Below, piece after piece: positions 41,377 to 48,351 of a stretch of DNA of 48,351 nucleotides. Location of the stretch: positions 1 through 48,351 of the forward strand of contig LVLI01000352.1 of assembly GCA_001687465.1 (NCBI GenBank), read 5' to 3'. Each line of letters starts with the position of its first letter. Within the stretch, counting starts at the first letter, position 1. Source of the DNA: Halocafeteria seosinensis (lineage: Eukaryota; Sar; Bigyra; Bicosoecida). The notes below the pieces were generated by a model. It saw only the letters and a program-made list of their open reading frames with translations. It searched no databases and was not told the DNA's origin. The translations under genes and the position numbers were made by a program.

Positions 41377-43207
41377 TCATTTTGCAACTCCTAATTGATT
41401 CTCCAAAGCTCTTATGTGGCGCTCCTGATGTCGTATAACAGCGATCATCCGACGCACTGTACCCGCATCGGGACGCACGGATTCTAAATTTTTCTCGATG
41501 CTGTTAAGCTCAGCAGTGCTCAGCCTAGATTCAGCAAGCGATTTGTCGGCAACCCCATTAGAGACATTAGCCGTTGTAAACGTATTCTGCGAAGTGACGA
41601 TTGAGTCATTCTTACTCGAAGGACGCCTCTTTCTCGGAACTGGTGCCCATTGTGTAGTATCTTCTTTTTTCGTAAACATTTTCATCCGCTCTTTTATAAG
41701 AGACCCCCGAGTTGTTTTCTTCTTCTTCGGCTTTTGCGTGCTAGTTGACTCCGTGTCCGGGTTGCCTCGTCGAGCGCAGGCGGTATTTCCGTTGTTTGTT
41801 CTCGATTCCGGCGTAGTACCGCTTTGTAGTGACACGCTTTGTTTGGTAGAGGCAATTGACCCAGAGGCATGCTTGGATTCTTCAGCAGAATGTTCAAAGG
41901 CATCATCATTGCTCGGCTCCATTTTGGAGTCCTGCGAAGCTGTCCTAGTACCCGCAATCCCTTGCTTGCTTTTGTTTCGGGATACGTTGGTGTTTTGGTT
42001 TGTTTGATTTTCAGATGGTCTTGAGTCATGCTGTTGATCTCTACTAATCGGCCTCGAAAGGTTTTCCTCGTAGGTAGGGTCACTGGTCATATCTGTTGAT
42101 GCCAAGCCGTGTTCCGATACATGACCGGGCTGCACCAATAGATGGTCATACTATATTAGAGCGACATGTAATTTTCCATGGCCGGTACACCAACCTTACC
42201 TGATCTACATCGCCTTCGCTTTGGTTATCAGTAAAGTACATGATAGCTTTCGAGCTATCTTTCGCATTTGCCGTCGTAGCGACACGAAGGGGTGTATCAC
42301 CGTGCGTGTTCCCATGATTAAGGGCTTGTGCAGCAACAGAAGGAGACACGTTGTTGAGTATAGCAGTCACACACTTCCCTTTGTTCTTTGCAGCTGCCCA
42401 GTGTAACGGAGTGTACGCCAGCAAGTCGCCCGTGGCAAAGAGGTCCGCCCCAGCACGTGTCAAAATTTCGCAAGCGTGGCTCGTGGGGTGGCTAGACATA
42501 CATGCCAGATGAAGCGGAGTCCATGAGTGCTGCAGCATATGAAGCAACCACTCATGAAGGTCGGTATGTGTCGCCACAAGTACAAATACGCACGTACGTT
42601 TCCCCTGGCATTAACATCAGCCCCAGCACCAATAAGAGCCTGAACTGCATAGCTATGTCCATTAAACGCAGCTTCATGAAGCGGTTGGTTCGAAAACTGT
42701 CATTGTGCAATACATACATCGAGAATACATTTTGCACACAGCGTCGGTAGGCGGGATACGTGGCGTACCTTATTTTCTTTCGTGAGGTCAACATTCCAAT
42801 CAAACAATTTCGTCAACACATTAACATGTCCAAAGTGCGCAGCCAAGTGGCAAGGCGTCCGCTGATCGTAATTTTGAGAATCCGCCGACGCACCATGGTC
42901 TAGAAGTATTTCCACGATCTCAGCAAAGCCCAATTCCGCAGCAATGTGAATGGGACGATTCTTCGGATGCTGCCGCAGCAGATACAAGTAGAAAGACATG
43001 ACAAAATGAAACAAACGCGGTCGTCCAGTCCAAAGTCGAATTTACCTTTGTAGTGAGGTCGTCACAGGATACATTAGCATCCATGGAGCCTTTTGCTCGC
43101 AGCGCATCTCGAACAGCTTGCGCATCTCCCTCCTCGATCGTGGACACCAAATCCTCCATGGCAGTTGCGTCTCGTACACCTCTGGTGACATTACTTGTCC
43201 AAGGCAT
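41377..43207 (-). CDS. Ankyrin-repeat protein
   Basis: Exons 43207-43046, 42969-42769, 42696-42598, 42529-42200 and 42129-41377, all phase 0, give 514 residues; introns are 68-76 nt. A short N-terminus contains a first degenerate repeat (MEDLVSTIEEGDAQAVRDAL). Clear ankyrin repeats follow: NRPIHIAAELGFAEIVEILLDHGA, RTPCHLAAHFGHVNVLTKLFD, QPLHEAAFNGHSYAVQALIGAGADVNARG, WTPLHLACMSSHPTSHACEILTRAGAD, YTPLHWAAAKNKGKCVTAIL and DTPLRVATTANAKDSSKAI. Exon 3 is exactly 33 codons, about one repeat. Residues ~265-514 are disordered, with a basic KPKKKKTTRG patch that could be a nuclear signal and a short C-terminal coiled coil (RHQERHIRALENQL). Ankyrin repeats bind other proteins; the partner is unknown. 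The ATG at 43207 is preceded in frame only by GTG; an ATG at 43159 is possible. Confidence 0.88.
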
Positions 43208-45471
43208 TACGCGCTTGGGAGGACTTTGCCTTGGCCCCTTAAGTTTGCGTGCCGTGCGGCGTGGGTGTGAGTGAGTGGGCGCGGACGTGGTTGCAGGCTC
43301 AACAATAATAATTACTGCATTAGTGTACGGACACACTTAGTGTAGACACTGTGGATTAAATAGGCAACATTTGCTGACTAGGTCATACTGTCACGTACAA
43401 GTACAGTACATTCAGACGAGTTCCATTTCATTGAATCATTGCCCGCTACTATTCAGAGGCGTCAATCAAATCTTGGGGTCTGCGAAGCGTGGAAGAAGTT
43501 GCACTCAGCCAGCGACAAAGAGCGGAGACTTTGCATCGATTCATGAAGTTCAGGCTTCGATCAATACTGTAGATGACTACTGCATCGATTGATCCAGAGC
43601 GGGGGCCGTAATCTTTTAGAGTACCCGTAGTGGTAGCAGACAAACTTCTAACAGATGAGCACCAGCTGTAGTTTGATGTGAATATTACGAACGAAGATGG
43701 GAAGCAACCCTCCTTTTGGCAGTTGAGAATTGGCAGTTTGATGTAGCTGATACCATCTGCACAGCAGAAGATCAAACTTCCGAACAAGAAAGGAAAGATC
43801 GTCTTATCTTGTGTGACGTTGGCGAGTGAGAGTAGCAATAGTGAGAGTAGCAATTTGAAGAAGCGGAAGTACTTGGTTTATCATATGCATTGTCCCAGCA
43901 ATAAGCGCCTATTGTGCTACAGTGCTTTGAACTCCGTATCGATTACAGAACCGAATGTGTTCGCCACTGCACTAAGAAAACGCGGGGTACGAAGTACGTG
44001 GGTTCCTTCCATCACCATTGTGGACTCGTGGATGTGTTTCTCTGCCGATTGTTCAAAGGTAATACCCTGGGAGCAGGAATGGAGCTGTACTGGCAATCGG
44101 CTTGGATCCCAACATGGATTCCCAAGGAGCACAATATTAGTCTGCATCGGTGCTAGCTTGCCGCCATATCAGAGTATGATGAAACCATTCGGCTTTCGAA
44201 ATCCCAATCGAAGGATACTTTCTTCAAGACAGTTGAAGTACTGCGTCTTCAGGGGAAATTGGGTCTTACCAGTGAGGGTACGAATAAAGCGTTCCGATAC
44301 ACTATACAACAGGGGAGAGATTTGCAAAGAGCAAGGAAGATACAATGACGCTGCAAGATACTTCCAGAAAGTTGGAGCAGCATCCACTACTTGGCTGCTG
44401 CCTCACGTACAAGGGGAGTGTTACAGTATATCAAACAGAAGGATTTTCATCGCCGTCCCTAGAAAAAGCCGTTGCACTAGACTCAAGTCACAACATAATC
44501 AGCAGACGTAGCTATGACGTCGCCAGTAGGAAGTTGTAACTTGAAGAAAGAAGGCTCGTGCGTTCGATCGAGTAGGAGTCCCATCCCAAACGCTTCTTTT
44601 ATTAAAATGCCTACGTGGTGAGCGCTAAAGGTACTGAAGCTAGGAACGGCTGGGAAGGAATTTCGCAACGAGACGTAATGATAGGTTTGGATTCGGTTCT
44701 CACAGACGACTCTTCTGGAATGCTAGCCGTGCGTATCTATAGTTTGGTTATTTGAGTTATCATTAGAAGCAGACGTATTGCCCTAATTGTCAACAGTCAA
44801 GTACTGTGCCACTTGCAACTACCGTAGTCATCTTAAATTACATTATTCCGTCGCGTACCGAGGTATACTTATGAGTTTGGCAGGTACTGCTATACAACAG
44901 CATACCACAAACACACAGTAGTGTATCCATAACCTTGAATGGACTACGAATATGGACCTCAAGATCTTGTTCAATTCTTCATCCAGAATCCAAAGTTCCG
45001 CCCCAAGATGATGGATGTACAAGTTCATCATACCAGTATGTGTAAAACTCTACCTCCAACCTTTGAGCGAAGGCCCTCAAGCGTAGTGGCGTTCACCACC
45101 AAGATTCACATAAAACCGGCTTTTTTTGGCGGCAAAGGCCTGAGAAAACGCAGTCGGCAAAATCTGCTACTCTGCTGAACAAGTCGGGCTTCCAGCCGCT
45201 TCCTGTGACCCGAGCCGCCAGCCCGCCGCGGATGTTTTCCCGCTCGTGCGCTACAGCACTTTCTACATTGTATACGGAAGTGGTGTAGAGTACAGTATTG
45301 ACGAACAAACCAGAGACCGGAACAGGTGCTCGTTAATTAAACTGAGGTTTTCTCCCGAAGCCATACCAAGGTGTCGGACAGCTACGACTCTACTACTAGA
45401 GGCAGAAAGAACCATGGCAAGGAAAAGTAGCGCCGTGATTCATCCCCTTTCCCCAAGCTAATACTGTAACT
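43208..45471. other. Gene-poor 2.3-kb region
   Basis: No intact spliced gene could be assembled. It contains the TPR-like relic at about 44290-44520. A plus frame at 43914-44156 (another frame reads on as 43813-44511) gives no recognised motif. TACAGTA/TACTGTA heptamers occur at 43402, 43565, 44422, 45291 and 45462; the last ends 4 bases before the ATG of the next gene. Confidence 0.45.
44290..44520 (+). pseudogene. Frameshifted TPR-like relic
   Basis: One frame reads TLYNRGEICKEQGRYNDAARYFQKV, a good TPR helix pair (G, Y/A and A at the usual spacing). About 50 bases on, a different frame reads LLGCCLTYKG and then SLEKAVALDSSHN, the end of a second TPR (consensus FxKAxxLDPxxx). The switch of frame with no clear intron suggests a broken gene, though a short unrecognised intron cannot be excluded. 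It shows no obvious DNA identity to the GT41-like gene. Confidence 0.4.
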
Positions 45472-47850
45472 ATGGAACGACCCACACAGCGTATATCATC
45501 TTTGCTTACCTTGCAATGGACGCTGACGTTGATTGGGGTTGTTTTCTTTGCTGTCCATCCTCGCTTGATATCTGACAAGGAGCCAAAGCAAGCGGACCGT
45601 CCCAAACCCAGTGAGCCATGCGTATCGGTAGCGCATCGCGTACCAGGATTCTCTTCCCATTGTGATACTTTCCTGGTGTATGGATCTCGTCAGAGGTTGC
45701 GTCGCTTTGCCTCCTCTGCTCGTATCGTGCCGTCATCTTATTCGGTTCGTAGCAGACATGTCCATTGTCTTACGATGACGGTTCATCACATGACACACCT
45801 TGGATTCCACGCCTTGACTGTCCCAAAGGAGACATCACTGCTCGTTGTATTGAGCCTGCTGATCGCATCCGTCACGGTTTTACGAGCATTGAGTTGGAAG
45901 TTTACAACTCCTGTAGATGAAGAATTTTCGGCAACTCGCAGCAACACTTTGGTAAAGGCTTCTCCTTTTCGATATAAAATTCCAATTGAGACACTGACGT
46001 GGCTATCTCCTTATAGGAGAATGGAACTCCTAGCGCATGGAAAGGGGTCTCTGGCGTACGCACTACAAAGTGCGAGTGGTCATATTTCGTCACAAACGAC
46101 GGTTATGTTGGCGTCATTGTTTTTCGGTTGCATTCTTTTAAACGAGGTAGTAGCAGCAACAGATTTACGACCTTCAATTCTAAATGGTGACGAATCCTGC
46201 TTTCATTATAATGAGGCTCAACACCGGTTTGAAATGAATTGTAGTGTGTTGGCTTGGGGTGATCGTGGCTATACGAATCAAGATTACATCTCGTTGGATG
46301 CGAATGAAATCTTTGATGGTGGACGGCAGAACGGGCACATACTAGATCTGAACGGAACAACAGGGTTTGAAGGATTGCTTACGATACTGGGAAGTGTAGC
46401 ATCGTTTGATCAAGCTCCCTTGATTCGGAATCTTGATGTTAGGAATGGGTCAACTGCATATAGAGGTGGTTTTATTGTCCGTAACGAGCAGAAATTTTTT
46501 ATCATAGATTCATGTAGTTCATCAGGAGATATTGCGGGTAACCGAGGTGGCGGTATATGTGGTTCGCAGTGTGGACATGATAATGGTCAAATCAAGATAT
46601 CGAATTCGTATTCGACAGGGCGGATACTGGCTGGTGATGCAGGTGGTATTGCAGGACAAAATGTAGGATACAATCATGGCATTGTCAATATAACGGTTTG
46701 TTATTCCACTGGGACTATTGAAGGACAATATGCAGGTGGTATTTGTGGAGATACTGCTGGTAATAAGAATGGTCAAGTGTATATAGCTCGTTCCTATTCC
46801 ACAGGAGATATCATTTCTAGTGCTCGGTACAGTGGTGGTATTGTGGGTGACGATGCTGGGTTCGACGATGGATTCATTTATATCAAGGAATGTTATAGTA
46901 TGGGACAGATATCTGCAGATTATAGTGGAGGGATTAGTGGCGAAGATCCAGCACATAATGGGGGTGAAGTACATATCATAGATTGTTATACACGAGGAGA
47001 TATTAGTGGCACCCAAGCAGGAGGTATCACAGGATGGAGGACAGGAGGGCAATCACCTGTAGCAAATGTCTACATCACAAACACATATGCATCAGGTGCA
47101 GTCACAGATACGGATGCTGGTGGGATTATAGGACACATATTAAGTGAAGCAAGTGGTACTATTCACGTGAAGTATTCGGTATACAATGGCAATGGAGGAA
47201 CCAAGCCGATAGTAGGAGTGGATGATGGTAGTAACCTCGTCGAGACAGACAATTCAGATGATTTGACGGACATACAGGGACAACTGTATCAACTTGGAGG
47301 GTGGTCGGATGACGTATGGGCTTTAGATAGAGGAGAAAGTGACGACGAGGAGAATCTGTTGCCGATTCTACGCTTTCAATTGGTACCACCGTCATCTCCT
47401 ACTCCTTCACCGATGTCGACGCCATCAGCGACAACGACAAGATCGGAGACTCCTTCAAGCAGCTTTACCCCCTCTACGAGTGCCACTCCATCGTCATCGT
47501 CGTCACAGAGCCAAACAAGAACTCCAACTGGAACGGCAAGTCCGACGCCAACTTTGACGCCTACCCAGAGTTCCAGTTTTACGTCGACAGCCACTATGTC
47601 GGAGACTCCATCACGTACTACAAGTGCCACAGCCACTTCGACATCTACCACTACTACTACTTGTTCGCCTCCACCATCTGGCACTGCCTCGACGACGATA
47701 ACAGGAACGTCAACGCCGAGTTTGACTCCAAGCTCCATGCCCACACCTTCCGTAACAAGTAGCGCTTCGGTTCCGGGTAAACCAGACGTTCAGTCTGACA
47801 AGGTCATTGTACTGCCTGTTCAAAGACCCAGGCGCACGGTAAAAGGCTGA
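45472..47850 (+). CDS. GLUG-repeat surface protein with mucin-like Ser/Thr/Pro tail
   Basis: The frame gives 792 residues from the ATG at 45472. At residue 212 (ATG 46105) MLASLFFGCILLNEVVAATD looks like a complete signal peptide, so the true start may be 46105 (581 aa); with the longer start there are extra hydrophobic stretches at ~12-28 and ~122-140. From ~360 to ~563 six to seven ~30-residue repeats read (A/S)GGI-x-G ... NxYSTGxI, for example GGIAGQNVGYNHGIVNITVCYSTG; this is the GLUG motif pattern, which forms a beta-helix-like solenoid in secreted adhesins and enzymes. Residues ~640-770 are almost only Ser, Thr, Pro and Ala (TPSxSxTxT units), likely heavily O-glycosylated. No C-terminal membrane segment is seen. 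A role in cell wall, adhesion or extracellular matrix is inferred. Confidence 0.8.
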   Translation: MERPTQRISSLLTLQWTLTLIGVVFFAVHPRLISDKEPKQADRPKPSEPCVSVAHRVPGFSSHCDTFLVYGSRQRLRRFASSARIVPSSYSVRSRHVHCLTMTVHHMTHLGFHALTVPKETSLLVVLSLLIASVTVLRALSWKFTTPVDEEFSATRSNTLVKASPFRYKIPIETLTWLSPYRRMELLAHGKGSLAYALQSASGHISSQTTVMLASLFFGCILLNEVVAATDLRPSILNGDESCFHYNEAQHRFEMNCSVLAWGDRGYTNQDYISLDANEIFDGGRQNGHILDLNGTTGFEGLLTILGSVASFDQAPLIRNLDVRNGSTAYRGGFIVRNEQKFFIIDSCSSSGDIAGNRGGGICGSQCGHDNGQIKISNSYSTGRILAGDAGGIAGQNVGYNHGIVNITVCYSTGTIEGQYAGGICGDTAGNKNGQVYIARSYSTGDIISSARYSGGIVGDDAGFDDGFIYIKECYSMGQISADYSGGISGEDPAHNGGEVHIIDCYTRGDISGTQAGGITGWRTGGQSPVANVYITNTYASGAVTDTDAGGIIGHILSEASGTIHVKYSVYNGNGGTKPIVGVDDGSNLVETDNSDDLTDIQGQLYQLGGWSDDVWALDRGESDDEENLLPILRFQLVPPSSPTPSPMSTPSATTTRSETPSSSFTPSTSATPSSSSSQSQTRTPTGTASPTPTLTPTQSSSFTSTATMSETPSRTTSATATSTSTTTTTCSPPPSGTASTTITGTSTPSLTPSSMPTPSVTSSASVPGKPDVQSDKVIVLPVQRPRRTVKG
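46551..47160 (+). repeat. GLUG-type repeats within the surface protein
   Basis: Six to seven units of about 90 bp encode GG(I/G)xG ... (I/V)xxxYSTG(x)I. They are divergent at the DNA level, so this is an old protein repeat, not a recent satellite. Confidence 0.75.
47395..47780 (+). repeat. Low-complexity Ser/Thr/Pro coding tract
   Basis: Codons for Ser, Thr and Pro dominate, with recurring TPS/TxS units. The antisense reading is a Val/Asp-rich frame (47744-47376) that is only its mirror image. Confidence 0.75.
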
Positions 47851-47959
47851 AGATGTTCCGCAAGGCATTTCAAGGAATCAATCAAGATAACTGTTAAGGC
47901 GTAAGACAATACTTAAGGAGTGATATTTTTTACAGTAAGAGAATGGACCCATAATAACC

Positions 47960-48351
47960 TTAAATTAATTGTGTGTCCAACATCAATATTGACTCTTCCT
48001 TGATGCAATGTGATACAAGTTCATCCACACTGAGCCCTTCAAAGGCAGCACATGAAGTTCGACGCAGTACCTTGGCTGCTTTCTTCATTTACTCCAGTTT
48101 CGGAGGGGGAACGGGATCTTTTCCTTTGAGCCGATTTTGTTAGTAAGGACTTACAGGGACGCTATCAATCTCTTCCTTCCTTTGAAGATCCTTCAAAACC
48201 TTAATCTCTTCCGTTAGTCCCTGCAGAGAGTTAACAACTGTGCTGCGAAGCTCATGAATTTCTGATCGAAGTTTTCCTGCTTGGTCAAGAATGTCACTGC
48301 TGGAAATACGTACTCTCTCCGATTCCAACTCCCCGCCCCCTTGCTTTACGC
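47960..48351 (-). CDS. C-terminal part of a coiled-coil protein (runs off window)
   Basis: The minus frame is open from the window edge to 48155 (VKQGGGELESERVRISSSD...), then donor gtaagt, a 72-nt intron with a perfect TACTAAC branch point, acceptor AAG ending at 48083, and a last exon 48082-47960 with stop TAA. The joined tail reads KAAKVLRRTSCAAFEGLSVD, then ELVSHCIKEESIL and LMLDTQLI. If a later acceptor (CAG, five bases on) is used the frame shifts and a different, shorter tail results; I prefer the frame that reads like a protein. The visible upstream part (AGKLRSEIHELRSTVVNSLQ, then EEIKVLKDLQRKEE) is heptad-like and probably coiled coil. The family is unknown, since the body of the gene is outside. 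Confidence 0.55.

Noticed and set aside
47376-47744. Minus-strand Val/Gly/Asp-rich frame
   Set aside because: Antisense reading of the Ser/Thr/Pro tract.

Overview
This window is gene-dense nuclear DNA from a eukaryotic microbe. Nearly every gene that can be read through is broken by short GT-AG introns, about 29 in all. Almost all are 59-105 nt (the longest is 166 nt), with donors such as gtaagt, gtatgt and gtacgt and acceptors ending in cag. Intergenic gaps are short and there are no bacterial-style operons. The gene set (PP2A B56 subunit, CCZ1, three-repeat MYB, four-domain voltage-gated channel, mitochondrial-type BCAT, GLUG-repeat surface protein with a mucin-like tail) fits a protist, perhaps an alga or stramenopile-like lineage. 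I cannot name the organism from sequence alone.

Layout. 1-525 (-) is the N-terminus of a Gln/Pro-rich protein cut by the window edge. 986-5526 (-) is a 1482-residue protein of unknown family. 6150-7178 (+) is a type II membrane sulfotransferase-like protein, and a decayed copy of it lies at about 8278-8760. 9946-11771 (+) is the PP2A B56 regulatory subunit (5 exons). 12081-13790 (+) is a coiled-coil protein (6 exons), convergent with a 3R-MYB factor at 13882-15438 (-). 16351-17114 holds a rearranged relic of the SWIM zinc-finger gene at 17974-19077 (+). 19840-23517 (+) is a TPR plus GT41-like glycosyltransferase with an N-terminal hydrophobic segment. 24315-25930 (+) is branched-chain aminotransferase, nearly touching the convergent CCZ1 gene at 25999-29349 (-). 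29903-37805 (+) is a 2606-residue four-domain cation channel. 38351-41221 (+) is an orphan with 20/21-residue tandem repeats. 41377-43207 (-) is an ankyrin-repeat protein. 43.2-45.5 kb is gene-poor and carries a broken TPR-like relic. 45472-47850 (+) is the GLUG/mucin-like surface protein. 47960-48351 (-) is the C-terminal end of another gene leaving the window.

The genes do not form one pathway; they are mostly independent housekeeping or cell-surface genes. The items most worth a second look are the channel, whose pore loops lack acidic filter residues in three of four domains and which has a large insertion in the domain II S2-S3 loop; the scrambled SWIM relic; the secretory-type GT41-like enzyme; and a heptamer (TACAGTA/TACTGTA) concentrated in non-coding DNA. 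No rRNA, tRNA, CRISPR array or intact transposon was seen.
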